A stretch of DNA of 64,000 nucleotides. It comes from Chryseobacterium sp. BLS98. Lineage in GTDB: Bacteria > Bacteroidota > Bacteroidia > Flavobacteriales > Weeksellaceae. Below the pieces are notes generated by a model. That model had not been told where the DNA came from, did no database searches, and was given only the letters and a program-made list of their open reading frames with translations. Made by a program: the position numbers and the translations under genes. Numbering within the stretch: position 1 is the stretch's first letter; each line of letters opens with the position of its first letter. Below are positions 50,624 through 59,068 of this stretch, one piece after another. The stretch lies in contig NZ_LFNF01000001.1 in assembly GCF_001045445.1 (NCBI RefSeq), positions 868,001 to 932,000 of the forward strand. The letters run 5' to 3'.

Positions 50624-51706
50624 TTACATGAATTTATCGCCTTTCTTAAAACTTTTCAGATCAAGAACATAGTCTTTGATCAGCTGATCATTATCCCTTG
50701 GGCAGATCAACAGTGCTTTATCCGTATCTACCACAATAAAATTTTCCAACCCGTCGATAATCACGGCTTTGTTATTATTTTTGAGACGGATAATGTTTCC
50801 TTTGGAATTATAATTCAGAAAATGCTTTAGTTTTACAGCATTTTCATTCTCGTCCTTCTCCGTATTCTCATATACGGAAGTCCATGTTCCCAAATCACTC
50901 CATCCAAGATCTGACGGAATTACATAAACATTTTTTGCTTTTTCCAGAATACCGTTATCGATAGAAATTTTCTGAACTTTCGGATAAATGGTTTCAATAC
51001 AGCTGTTTTCTTTTGCAGAATTATACTCACAGGCCATGAAATGCTGCATCATTTCAGGAAGATAAAGCTCAAATGCATGGTGGATGCTTTTTACGTTCCA
51101 GATAAAAATCCCGGCATTCCAAAGAAAATCGCCACTTTCCAGAAAGCTCTGGGCTATTTCCAGAATAGGCTTTTCCGTAAAGGTTTTTACTTTAAAATAA
51201 TCGGAGCCTTTCTTTTCTACAAACTGGATATATCCGTAACCGGTATCCGGTCTTGTTGGTGTAATTCCCAATGTCACCAGGTAATCATGCCTGGCTGCAA
51301 GGTCAAAAGCCAGCTCTACTTTCTCTAGAAATATATCTTCTTTCAGGATTAAATGATCCGCCGGAAGTACGATCATCGTCGCATCCGGGTTAATTTCAGC
51401 AATCTTATTGGCCATGTAAAGGTTACATGCTGCTGTATTTTTCATCAGAGGTTCTCCCACAATATTTTCTTCAGGAATTTCCGGAAGCTGCTGGTGGGAA
51501 AGCGCAACATACTCTTTATTCGTAATCACGAATATCTGTTCTTTAGGAATGATACGGCTGATTCTGTCATAAGTCTGTTGAATCATGGTACGCCCTGTTC
51601 CTAAAATATCCTGAAACTGTTTTGGAAATTTATGTGTACTCATAGGCCAGAACCGGCTCCCGATTCCGCCTGCCATGATAACACAGTATCTATCTGATTT
51701 TAACAT
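50624..51706 (-). CDS. Mannose-1-phosphate guanylyltransferase
   Basis: The 360-residue nucleotidyltransferase makes GDP-mannose from mannose-1-phosphate and GTP for capsule, LPS or glycoprotein synthesis. The N-terminal MAGGIGSRFWPMSTHKFPKQ is the nucleotide-binding signature and VLPADHLI near residue 110 is the conserved catalytic region. It is a single-domain ManC/RfbM-type enzyme without a phosphomannose isomerase domain. It overlaps the upstream sprT-like gene by 7 bases. Confidence 0.93.
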   Translation of the reverse strand: MLKSDRYCVIMAGGIGSRFWPMSTHKFPKQFQDILGTGRTMIQQTYDRISRIIPKEQIFVITNKEYVALSHQQLPEIPEENIVGEPLMKNTAACNLYMANKIAEINPDATMIVLPADHLILKEDIFLEKVELAFDLAARHDYLVTLGITPTRPDTGYGYIQFVEKKGSDYFKVKTFTEKPILEIAQSFLESGDFLWNAGIFIWNVKSIHHAFELYLPEMMQHFMACEYNSAKENSCIETIYPKVQKISIDNGILEKAKNVYVIPSDLGWSDLGTWTSVYENTEKDENENAVKLKHFLNYNSKGNIIRLKNNNKAVIIDGLENFIVVDTDKALLICPRDNDQLIKDYVLDLKSFKKGDKFM

Positions 51707-52299
51707 TCTTGCCTACATTTTTCAACCCTAGCCAGAGGCTTGAAAGAATACTTCCTTCCTGTAGCCAGATTCTTACAAAGATAGTTTTTTTTAATCAGAC
51801 CTTCTAACAAATACTTTTCGTTGCGATATATAAAAAATTCTCCTTTTTGAAGCTCTTCAATGAAATGCAGCCTATCATCTTGTTTTTCAGTATGAAAATA
51901 TCTTACAAGGTCCGGACTGGCCATGAAATTGGCTTTCGGAGATTTTGAAAACCTTACAATGATGGGCCTCAGGTCTTCATCATATATCTCAAGGCTTTCC
52001 AGAAGCATATTTCTAAACGTTTCTTTCCACTCATTTCCGTGCGGTGATATTCTATGTCCGTACTTTTCAAAAGCAATCAGATGAGCCAGCTCATGGGTGA
52101 GGACAAAGAAAAAGAGCGGGGGCGTCAGGGTAGAATTAACCGTTATTTCATGGGAATTATCAGGAAGCTTTCTGTAATCTCCCAGTTTGGAATTCCGGCC
52201 TCTCGTCACTTTTATATGTATATAATAATCTGCAAACCAGATTCTTAAGAATTTATGGGTATTTTGTGGTAAATATTTTTCTAGTGACTGAATAGACAT
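51700..52299 (-). CDS. SprT-like zinc metalloprotein
   Basis: The 199-residue protein has the SprT/zincin motif HELAH at residues 69-73 (FVLTHELAHLIAFEKYGHRI) and the later GNEWKETFRNML. SprT-like proteins are proposed to be proteases that act on DNA-protein crosslinks in eukaryotes (Spartan); the bacterial role is not firmly known. It overlaps the guanylyltransferase gene by 7 bases and starts one base after the TolC gene. Confidence 0.85.
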   Translation of the reverse strand: MSIQSLEKYLPQNTHKFLRIWFADYYIHIKVTRGRNSKLGDYRKLPDNSHEITVNSTLTPPLFFFVLTHELAHLIAFEKYGHRISPHGNEWKETFRNMLLESLEIYDEDLRPIIVRFSKSPKANFMASPDLVRYFHTEKQDDRLHFIEELQKGEFFIYRNEKYLLEGLIKKNYLCKNLATGRKYSFKPLARVEKCRQEC

Positions 52300-52300
52300 T

Positions 52301-53638
52301 TTACAAAGTTAATGGAATTCCTGAATAGAAGTTCAGCAGCTTAAGACTGAAAAGATAATTATATTTTGCCTGCGCAACTGATCCCTGTGCATTGGCGTAG
52401 TTATTTCTGGCCACATTCACATCATAAATGGTAGATCTTCCTGCTGCATAGCTTTTATCTGCGAACTCCAGAGCCAGTTTTGTGCTTTTCTCTGTTTCCA
52501 GTGCCGAAAGATAGGTCTCATAGTTGGCATCCACATCAAACTGGGCTTTCTGTACATTCTGCCTCACAGTCTGTTTCTGCTGTTCCAGAGTATTTTTGGC
52601 CACATTCTGATTGATTACAGACTGTTCTACCTGCAATCTGGTAATTCCTTTGTTGAAAATAGGAATGTTCAGGGAAAGACCTACATTCTGACCGAAGTTA
52701 TCTTTATACTGTTTGAAAAAAGAGGGATCATTAACAATGTTCCCCAACTGGTCATAGTTTTTGCTTAACATATTATTATAGAACGAGGAAATACCGGCAC
52801 TCGCAGTCAGTGTCGGCCAAAATGCAGTCCTGGTAACTTCCGTCTGTGCTTCGGCAGATTTGATCCTGCTTTCTGCAGCTTTAATCTGAGGCTGGCTCTC
52901 ATAAGCCGTCGCAAGAACTTCATCGACAGATTTCAGCTGTGAGGGAAGCGTATCTGAGACTGCAACATCTTCTACATCAAAACCTTTGTAATCAGGAAGC
53001 TGTAAAAGTTGAACAATGGCAAATAATGCCCTTCCCACATTGATTTCTGCCGTTTTCAGGTTTTGCTTTTCTCTGGCAAGGGCTGCTTCAGCCTCTGCAA
53101 GAACTGTTTGTGCAGTCGTTCCTACCTGAGTCGTTATTTTGGCCCTGTCATATTGTTTCTGGGCATTTTCTACAGCACTTTGGGAAATCTTCACAATCTC
53201 TTTATTCAGAAGAACCGTAAGGTATTGCTGCGCGATCTGAAGGGAAATATCATTTTTGATCGTTTCTATATCGTACTGGCTGGCCTCTACATCAAACTGT
53301 ATTTTTCTGATGTTTTTCTCCAATCTGCCATTATTATAAAGCAGGACATCCGCACCCAGGTTCGCACTGTTGTTGAACCTGTCATTCCTGATACTTCCCG
53401 TACCCAATGGAAGCTGCCCAAAACTCACTGAATTGGACATCCCCGCTGATACAGAAGGCAGGTATTCTTTTTTAGCCATTTTAAGATTAGAATCCTGGAT
53501 CTGTTTAGAATATTGATTTTGGATAACCTGAAGATTATGTTCCACGGCATAGTCCACGCATTCTCTTAAGGACCATTTCTTCTGAGCACTCAGCCCCAGA
53601 CAACTTAATCCAAAAACGATAATCCAAACTTTTTTCAT
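52301..53638 (-). CDS. TolC-family outer membrane efflux protein
   Basis: With the start at 53638 (MKKVWIIVFGLSCLGLSAQ) the protein has 445 residues and a clean signal peptide. WSLRECVDYAVEHNLQVIQN and the paired outer-membrane efflux repeats (e.g. GLSLNIPIFNKGITRLQVEQ, SYAAGRSTIYDVNVARNN) mark the TolC family. It would form the outer-membrane channel of a tripartite efflux or type I secretion pump, but no pump genes are adjacent. A minus-strand -7 box lies 28 bases upstream. Confidence 0.92.
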   Translation of the reverse strand: MKKVWIIVFGLSCLGLSAQKKWSLRECVDYAVEHNLQVIQNQYSKQIQDSNLKMAKKEYLPSVSAGMSNSVSFGQLPLGTGSIRNDRFNNSANLGADVLLYNNGRLEKNIRKIQFDVEASQYDIETIKNDISLQIAQQYLTVLLNKEIVKISQSAVENAQKQYDRAKITTQVGTTAQTVLAEAEAALAREKQNLKTAEINVGRALFAIVQLLQLPDYKGFDVEDVAVSDTLPSQLKSVDEVLATAYESQPQIKAAESRIKSAEAQTEVTRTAFWPTLTASAGISSFYNNMLSKNYDQLGNIVNDPSFFKQYKDNFGQNVGLSLNIPIFNKGITRLQVEQSVINQNVAKNTLEQQKQTVRQNVQKAQFDVDANYETYLSALETEKSTKLALEFADKSYAAGRSTIYDVNVARNNYANAQGSVAQAKYNYLFSLKLLNFYSGIPLTL

Positions 53639-53665
53639 ATTAATAATTTTCCCAATTAGACGAGC

Positions 53666-53673
53666 CAAATATA
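53666..53673 (-). promoter_or_regulatory. -7 box (TATATTTG) for the TolC-sprT-guanylyltransferase unit
   Basis: TATATTTG on the minus strand lies 27 bases before the ATG at 53638 and overlaps the alternative ATG at 53668, which argues against that start. Confidence 0.5.
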
Positions 53674-53736
53674 AAAAAGTTACAGTTTAAAAAAATTATT
53701 GTTTCTTTTTAATAAAACTTTTGAGAATTTTGTACC

Positions 53737-54981
53737 ATGACAACCGAACAATACCAGGAATCTGTCGACTGGCTTTTCGTACAGGCTCCCAACTATCAGA
53801 TTGACGGCCTTAAAGCCTATAAACCGGGATTAGACAACATCACAAAGCTTTGTGCTTTCTTTGGCAATCCGCAGGAAAAGATACAATGCATCCACATCGG
53901 AGGAACAAACGGAAAAGGGTCTTCAAGCAATATGCTGGCCTCGGTTCTGCAGGAGGCAGGATATAAGGTGGGGTTATATAATTCTCCTCATCTCATTGAT
54001 TTCACGGAACGCATTAAGGTAAATGGCAAGAACTGCAATAAAGAGTTTGTCTATGATTTTATCCAAAAGCTTAAAACTCTTCCTAAAGATATCCTCCCTT
54101 CTTTTTTTGAATTTACAACCATTATGGCTTTTGAATATTTTTACCAACAAAAGGTAGATTTTGCCATTATTGAGGTGGGGCTTGGCGGAAGGCTGGATTC
54201 CACGAATATCATTAAACCTTTGGTTGCCGCCATTACGAATGTACAGCTGGATCATCAGAATATTTTAGGAAATACTATCGAAGAAATCGCAGCAGAAAAA
54301 GCGGGTATTATCAAAAGCGGCATTGCTGTTATTTCAGGAGATGAAAACGAAGCTGTTAAAAATATCATCAGGCAAAAAGCTGAAAAGGAAAACGCTCCGT
54401 TTATTGATGCAACGGTGATACAATCTGATTTAACCTCCGATTTGAAAGGAATTTACCAAAAGAAAAACATTCGGGTTGTTCTTGCTCTAATAGAAGAATT
54501 AAAAAAGATAAATATTCCTGTTTCCGAAGAAAATATTGAGAAAGGACTACTGAATGTTCATCAGAACACCGGTTTTATCGGCCGCTGGTTTGAATTTTCA
54601 AAAAATCCGCTTACGATCTGTGACACGGGGCATAATCAGGCCGGGCTGGAATATGTATTTTTCCAGCTGAATGCTATTGACCGTCATAAACATATTATCC
54701 TGGGTTTTGTCAATGATAAAAAAATAGATGAAGTTATGGCCCTTCTTCCTGAAAATTCAGAATTTTATTTTGCAAAACCATCCATCAATAGGGGAAGACA
54801 TCCGGAAGACTATGAAAATCTTTTACAGGAGGCAAAAATTTCCTATAAAATTTTCAATTCGGTGCAGGAAGCCTATCTTTCTGCAAAAGAGCAATGTACA
54901 AAAGAAGAAATGATTTTTATAGGTGGAAGTAATTTTGTTGTGGGAGAATTTTTAGAAAAAAATTTGGAGATTTCCGAATAA
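53737..54981 (+). CDS. folC: Bifunctional folylpolyglutamate synthase/dihydrofolate synthase
   Basis: The 414-residue ligase adds glutamate to folates, and dihydrofolate to dihydropteroate, in the cytoplasm. The P-loop region HIGGTNGKGSSSNMLASVL near residues 51-70, LYNSPHLIDFTERIKVNG, EVGLGGRLDSTN and the C-terminal GHNQAGLEYVF are all present. The length fits FolC. The promoter for the following tRNA genes overlaps its 3' end. Confidence 0.95.
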   Translation: MTTEQYQESVDWLFVQAPNYQIDGLKAYKPGLDNITKLCAFFGNPQEKIQCIHIGGTNGKGSSSNMLASVLQEAGYKVGLYNSPHLIDFTERIKVNGKNCNKEFVYDFIQKLKTLPKDILPSFFEFTTIMAFEYFYQQKVDFAIIEVGLGGRLDSTNIIKPLVAAITNVQLDHQNILGNTIEEIAAEKAGIIKSGIAVISGDENEAVKNIIRQKAEKENAPFIDATVIQSDLTSDLKGIYQKKNIRVVLALIEELKKINIPVSEENIEKGLLNVHQNTGFIGRWFEFSKNPLTICDTGHNQAGLEYVFFQLNAIDRHKHIILGFVNDKKIDEVMALLPENSEFYFAKPSINRGRHPEDYENLLQEAKISYKIFNSVQEAYLSAKEQCTKEEMIFIGGSNFVVGEFLEKNLEISE

Positions 54982-54993
54982 GTCGTATATTTG
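54964..54993 (+). promoter_or_regulatory. Full Bacteroidota promoter (TTG-N19-TATATTTG) for the tRNA-Val pair
   Basis: TTG at 54964-54966 is followed after exactly 19 bases by TATATTTG at 54986-54993, the complete -33/-7 consensus. It lies about 30 bases before the first tRNA, and its first half overlaps the folC stop region. Confidence 0.75.
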
Positions 54994-55023
54994 CACCACT
55001 CTAAACGAGAAAACAAGTATAGA

Positions 55024-55098
55024 GGGTTCTTAGCTCAGTTGGTTCAGAGCATCTGGTTTACACCCAGAGGGTCGGGGGTTCGAATCCCTCAGGACCCA
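55024..55098 (+). tRNA. tRNA-Val (TAC), copy 1
   Basis: The 75-base cloverleaf has acceptor arms GGGTTCT and AGGACCC, anticodon stem TCTGG/CCAGA around the loop TTTACAC (anticodon TAC) and the T arm GGGGGTTCGAATCCCTC. No encoded CCA. It is transcribed with the second copy from the upstream promoter. Confidence 0.95.
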
Positions 55099-55133
55099 CA
55101 AAAAAGGAAACTGAAGCCTTTCAAAAAATTTCA

Positions 55134-55208
55134 GGGCTCTTAGCTCAGTTGGTTCAGAGCATCTGGTTTACACCCAGAGGGTCGGGGGTTCGAATCCCTC
55201 AGGGCCCA
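55134..55208 (+). tRNA. tRNA-Val (TAC), copy 2
   Basis: The same 75-base tRNA as copy 1, 35 bases downstream. It differs from copy 1 only at the fourth acceptor pair, where T-A (GGGT/ACCC) becomes C-G (GGGC/GCCC): a compensatory change that keeps the stem. A terminator follows after 3 bases. Confidence 0.95.
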
Positions 55209-55211
55209 CAA

Positions 55212-55241
55212 AATCTCTCAGGAAACTGGGAGATTTTTTTG
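55212..55241. terminator. Terminator of the tRNA-Val pair
   Basis: A 10-bp stem, AATCTCTCAG with CTGGGAGATT, around a GAAA tetraloop, followed by T7. It also lies at the end of the convergent glycosyltransferase unit. Confidence 0.92.
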
Positions 55242-55260
55242 TTTATAAATATCAAAATTA

Positions 55261-56157
55261 TTACTCTTTCATAAGTCTGATAAGCAATCCTAATTTGTAC
55301 AGATCAAGATAGCGCAGATTAACATTTCCTCTTAACAATTTCGTCTTAAGAGTGTGCAATGTTTTATCACCTAAAGAAAGGTTGATAAAAGGCTTAAAAA
55401 GCAACTTATTGTACAGTTTTACCAATTTGACTTCTGATAATTTTGACTTCAGACTTTCGTCTTTAAGCATTTTGGCCAGACTTTCTACAGATTCCACTAC
55501 TTTTTCAAGATATATAGTATTAGTTTCAAGATCATTATTAAGAATCGGGTTGTCTATGTGGTCTATCTTTATTTTTTCTGATTTTAGGTCCATCGCAAAA
55601 AGAAGATCTTCATACCCATATTTTTGAAAGTCAGGATTGAAATACACTTTTTTAAAGACGTCTCTTTTAATGATAAAATTGTTGGTCTGAAAACTTAAAT
55701 AAGGCTTATTCAAACGAAGCTCGATAGGCAGGTTTTCCCTTTCAGCAGCAAATTTCCACCTTAAATAATATTCAGGAGCCGGAGCGTATCCCAAAATACT
55801 TCTGCCGCCATAAATAACCTTCGTGTCCTGATCTTTTAGTATAAACTCTGTATAATTTTTTAAGAAGTTTTTCTCTGTAATTTTTCCATCACAGTCAAGA
55901 AATAACAGATACTCCCCTATTACATACTTTTGAAAAAGGTTACGTATCTTTGATCTTCCTATATTTTTTTCAAGAAAAATGAAGTTTTCAACCTCATTTT
56001 GAAGCACTTGATTAGTCTTTTTATAGCTTTCAAGAGAAGCATCGTCAATTAAAATAATTTCTGCATCGATTCCGTTAACACCAATCTCTTTCTTTAAATC
56101 AGATACGAGCCCGCGAACATCAAAATTATAGACCGGAATGCAGATTGATAACAACAT
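55261..56157 (-). CDS. Family 2 glycosyltransferase
   Basis: The 298-residue GT-A enzyme has LLSICIPVYNFD at the N-terminus, ILIDDASLESYK near residue 36 and the LFLDCDGKI DxD-type metal site near 95. It would transfer a sugar in surface polysaccharide or glycoprotein synthesis. Its start overlaps the end of the family 9 gene upstream by one base (TAATG). Confidence 0.87.
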   Translation of the reverse strand: MLLSICIPVYNFDVRGLVSDLKKEIGVNGIDAEIILIDDASLESYKKTNQVLQNEVENFIFLEKNIGRSKIRNLFQKYVIGEYLLFLDCDGKITEKNFLKNYTEFILKDQDTKVIYGGRSILGYAPAPEYYLRWKFAAERENLPIELRLNKPYLSFQTNNFIIKRDVFKKVYFNPDFQKYGYEDLLFAMDLKSEKIKIDHIDNPILNNDLETNTIYLEKVVESVESLAKMLKDESLKSKLSEVKLVKLYNKLLFKPFINLSLGDKTLHTLKTKLLRGNVNLRYLDLYKLGLLIRLMKE

Positions 56158-57128
56158 TATAATTGGATTATTTCAACAATCTTCTGAATATTAAGCTCTT
56201 CCAGGCAAGCCCAATCGCCACGGTAACATTCTTTATCTCCAAAAACAGAACAAGGCCTGCAGGTAAGATCTTTCACCTGAATTACATCATCTTCGCTCTG
56301 TCCGAAGCCTAAAAACCCCGCATAAGGATGGGTTGAACCCCATACTGAAACACACCGGGTTCCTACAAGGCTTGCAAGGTGCATATTGGCAGAATCCATG
56401 GAAATCATCAGTCCCAGTTCAGAGATTTTCTGAAGCTCTTCTGAGAGGCTTAATTTTCCTGAAAGGCTTTTTGTATTGGGAATTTCGCTTTCCCATTGTT
56501 CAAGGGTTTCTGTTTCTTTTTTACCGCCTCCAAAGAAATAGATGGAGTGTTTTTGAGCCAAAATTTTCGCGAGCTCGTAAGATTTCTCCAGAGGAAGCAT
56601 TTTTCCCTTGTGCTGTGCAAAAGGAGCCAGCCCTATTCCTGATTTCTGTCCCGGCGCCGGCCTAAGCTTATGGGAAAGCTCAACTTTAAAACCCATAGCG
56701 CGGAAAACATCAGCATAGCGCTCAACAGTCTTTTTCAACTGCACTTTATTCAGGTTCCAGACGTCTGTAAGCTCTTCTTTTTCTTCTTTGCCTTTATTTA
56801 TTTTAAAAACTTTAAATCCTTTTCTTCTGAAAATTCTATCAAGGATTTTGGTTCTTATCACATCATGAAGATTGGCTATAAAATCAGGGTTAAACTCTTT
56901 AGCCAGTTCATTCGCCAGTCTTCTTAATCCAAAGACCCCTTTATAGTCATCAAGATTAATTCCTTTAAATGTAACGTTCGGGATATCAGCAAATAAGCTT
57001 TCAAAGTTTTTCCTGGAAACCATGACAATTTCCACATCCGGATTCTGTTCCAGGAACTCCCTAAAGACAGGCGCCGTCATCGCGACATCGCCAAAAGCAG
57101 AAAAACGATATGCTAAAATTCTGGTCAC
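56157..57128 (-). CDS. Family 9 glycosyltransferase (heptosyltransferase-like)
   Basis: The 323-residue protein has the family 9 start ILAYRFSAFGDVAMTAPVFR, the middle IGLAPFAQHKGKMLPLEKS and the nucleotide-sugar site SMDSANMHLASLVGTRCVSVWGSTHP. It resembles LPS heptosyltransferases of Flavobacteriia. It follows sufE after 2 bases and overlaps the family 2 gene by one base. Confidence 0.9.
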   Translation of the reverse strand: MTRILAYRFSAFGDVAMTAPVFREFLEQNPDVEIVMVSRKNFESLFADIPNVTFKGINLDDYKGVFGLRRLANELAKEFNPDFIANLHDVIRTKILDRIFRRKGFKVFKINKGKEEKEELTDVWNLNKVQLKKTVERYADVFRAMGFKVELSHKLRPAPGQKSGIGLAPFAQHKGKMLPLEKSYELAKILAQKHSIYFFGGGKKETETLEQWESEIPNTKSLSGKLSLSEELQKISELGLMISMDSANMHLASLVGTRCVSVWGSTHPYAGFLGFGQSEDDVIQVKDLTCRPCSVFGDKECYRGDWACLEELNIQKIVEIIQL

Positions 57129-57130
57129 GG

Positions 57131-57550
57131 TTACGATTTTAGCTGATAGGCAACTGCGTAAAATTTGATCTGTTTTGTCATCGCCATTAATCCGTTTGCT
57201 CTGGACGGCGATAGAAACTCCTGAAGCCCGATCTCTGAAATGAATTCAAAATCGGAATCTAAGATTTCCTGAGTGGAATGCCCGCTGTAAATGCTGACCA
57301 GAAGAGAAACAATTCCCTTTGGAAGAATTCCGTCGGAATCTGCATTGAAAAAAAGTTTACCATCTTTGAACTCAGCATCAATCCACACCTTACTCTGACA
57401 GCCTTTAATTAAATTATCATCCGTTTTGCGGTCTTCCGGCAGCCCTTTCAGCTCTTTTCCAAGATCAATAATATACTCATATTTTTGTTCCCAGTCATCC
57501 AGAAATGCAAATTCGTCGATTATTTCCTGCTGTTTTTGTTTAATGGTCAT
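57131..57550 (-). CDS. sufE: SufE cysteine-desulfurase activator
   Basis: The 139-residue protein accepts sulfur from SufS for Fe-S cluster assembly. The conserved loop NLIKGCQSKVWIDAEF has the active Cys51, the same number as in E. coli SufE, and PKGIVSLLVSIYSG and FLSPSRANGLMAMTKQIK are standard. No suf operon lies beside it; instead it is the first gene of a unit with two glycosyltransferases. Confidence 0.93.
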   Translation of the reverse strand: MTIKQKQQEIIDEFAFLDDWEQKYEYIIDLGKELKGLPEDRKTDDNLIKGCQSKVWIDAEFKDGKLFFNADSDGILPKGIVSLLVSIYSGHSTQEILDSDFEFISEIGLQEFLSPSRANGLMAMTKQIKFYAVAYQLKS

Positions 57551-57570
57551 TTTGTTAACAAATTTTAATG

Positions 57571-57578
57571 CAAAGATA
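57571..57578 (-). promoter_or_regulatory. -7 box (TATCTTTG) for sufE-glycosyltransferase unit
   Basis: TATCTTTG on the minus strand lies 20 bases before the ATG at 57550. Confidence 0.55.
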
Positions 57579-57597
57579 CCAATTTTATAAAGATTAT

Positions 57598-58692
57598 TTA
57601 TTCGGATGCTTTTTCAAAAACGTTCAATAGTTTGATTTCCTCATTTTCCCAGCAGAAAGCTTCGGAAGCCTTTTCAAGTTCAGACTGATAGCTTTTCCTT
57701 CCTTTATCAAGAATTTTCTGAATAGCAGCAGCAATATTTCTGGGCTTGTGATCTTTGATAATTTCTCCTACATCAAACCTGTTTTTGATATTCTGCATTT
57801 CAGGAAGATTCGAAAGCACCAGTGGCACCCGTGACTGAATACAGTCCAGAACCTTGTTCGGCAGTGAATAAAGATAACTTTCGCCGCCATTTTCCTCAAT
57901 ACTCATTCCCACATCAGCTGTTACCGTAATGTTCCTTAAATCATCTGGTTTCAATTTTCCTAAAAACTGAACTTTATGCTGAAGCTTTTCTTTATGTACA
58001 AGTTCTTCATATTCTTTTTTTCTGGGGCCGTCACCTGCTATTTTGAAAATCACTTCATCAAGATGATGCATGGCCAGGATAGCCTTGTCGATACCGCGAA
58101 AAGGATTGATAGCCCCTTGGTACAAAAGTATTTTAGGGTTGTTTTCAGGAATTTCCATTATAAAATCAACCTTTTTCGGGGCATTCTGGATAACAACCGG
58201 ATCAACTCCGTATTTTTCACGGAACCATTTTGCATAGCTTCCACTGGCCGTAATCATAAATTTAAGGTTGGGAATGACCTTTTTTTCAAGATACCGCCAA
58301 ATTTTTTGTGACATTTTGCCCTGAATTGCAGGCATTTCTGAAAAAATTTCATGACTGTCAAAAATCAGGGGAATGTTCAGCTTTCTGGCAATAAGATAAT
58401 TAGGCAGCAATGCATCCAGATCATTGGCATGAAGAATGGTATTCTGATCCGCTTTTTTATTTAACCGCCTGTATAGTTTCCAGTTGAACTCAAAGTAAGC
58501 CGTTTTGAGACTTTTTGAATCCAAATGGATCCGTGAAAGTGGATAAGGACGTTCCATAGGGTCTGCACCCTTCCAGTCATTTCCTATAAGTTCCACCTGG
58601 TAACCCGCTTCATGCAAAGTCCTGCATACCTTCTCTATACGCTGATCCGTGTACAGATTACTGAAAGCAGAAATAATTACTTTTTTTTTCAT
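57598..58692 (-). CDS. Family 4 (GT-B) glycosyltransferase
   Basis: The 364-residue GT-B enzyme has the N-terminal ISAFSNLYTDQRIEKVCRTL, ILHANDLDALLPNYLIARKL, IFDSHEIFSEMPAIQGK near residue 110 and the nucleotide-sugar region GAINPFRGIDKAI and EENGGESYLYSLPNKVLD. It probably adds a sugar in surface glycan assembly. Its start overlaps the small membrane gene upstream by 4 bases (ATGA). Confidence 0.9.
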   Translation of the reverse strand: MKKKVIISAFSNLYTDQRIEKVCRTLHEAGYQVELIGNDWKGADPMERPYPLSRIHLDSKSLKTAYFEFNWKLYRRLNKKADQNTILHANDLDALLPNYLIARKLNIPLIFDSHEIFSEMPAIQGKMSQKIWRYLEKKVIPNLKFMITASGSYAKWFREKYGVDPVVIQNAPKKVDFIMEIPENNPKILLYQGAINPFRGIDKAILAMHHLDEVIFKIAGDGPRKKEYEELVHKEKLQHKVQFLGKLKPDDLRNITVTADVGMSIEENGGESYLYSLPNKVLDCIQSRVPLVLSNLPEMQNIKNRFDVGEIIKDHKPRNIAAAIQKILDKGRKSYQSELEKASEAFCWENEEIKLLNVFEKASE

Positions 58693-58916
58693 TGCTTTCT
58701 ATTTCCAGCCAGCAAATGATAAATCTGGATAAAGCAGATCAGTCCGTTTGGAATAATAACAGGCCATAGAGGTCCGCTAAAAAAACCATAAATGACAAAA
58801 CAGATACAGCCTATCATGTTGACAATTCTGATTTTTCTTACATCTTTTAATATGAAGCTCAGCACTATGAATATTGATGCAGAATAACCGATATATGTAG
58901 TAATTTCGGGATTCAT
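58689..58916 (-). CDS. Small YgjV/SemiSWEET-like membrane protein
   Basis: The 75-residue protein has three membrane spans (IGYSASIFIVLSFIL, IVNMIGCICFVIYGFFS, VIIPNGLICFIQIYHLL) and a PN-like turn in PVIIPNG. This pattern is that of SemiSWEET or YgjV-type half-transporters, which dimerise. Transport of sugars or another small molecule is possible but unproved. It is coupled to the family 4 glycosyltransferase. A minus-strand TAAGTTTG box (58937-58944) lies 20 bases upstream. Confidence 0.72.
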   Translation of the reverse strand: MNPEITTYIGYSASIFIVLSFILKDVRKIRIVNMIGCICFVIYGFFSGPLWPVIIPNGLICFIQIYHLLAGNRKQ

Positions 58917-59068
58917 GGGGAAATTTTAAAGGATCACAAACTTAATCATTTTCAATAAGATAATAAAATTTTTTCTGCCATAAAGTCATTAATTGATTTT
59001 TGGTAAAATATTTGTAATTTAGATAATGAATAAATGGCACCACCGCCGTTATTCTAATGAGATATATT

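Noticed and set aside
55024..55208. tRNA pair as an integration (att) site
   Set aside because: No integrase or partial tRNA copy lies nearby; the second copy is complete with a compensatory change.
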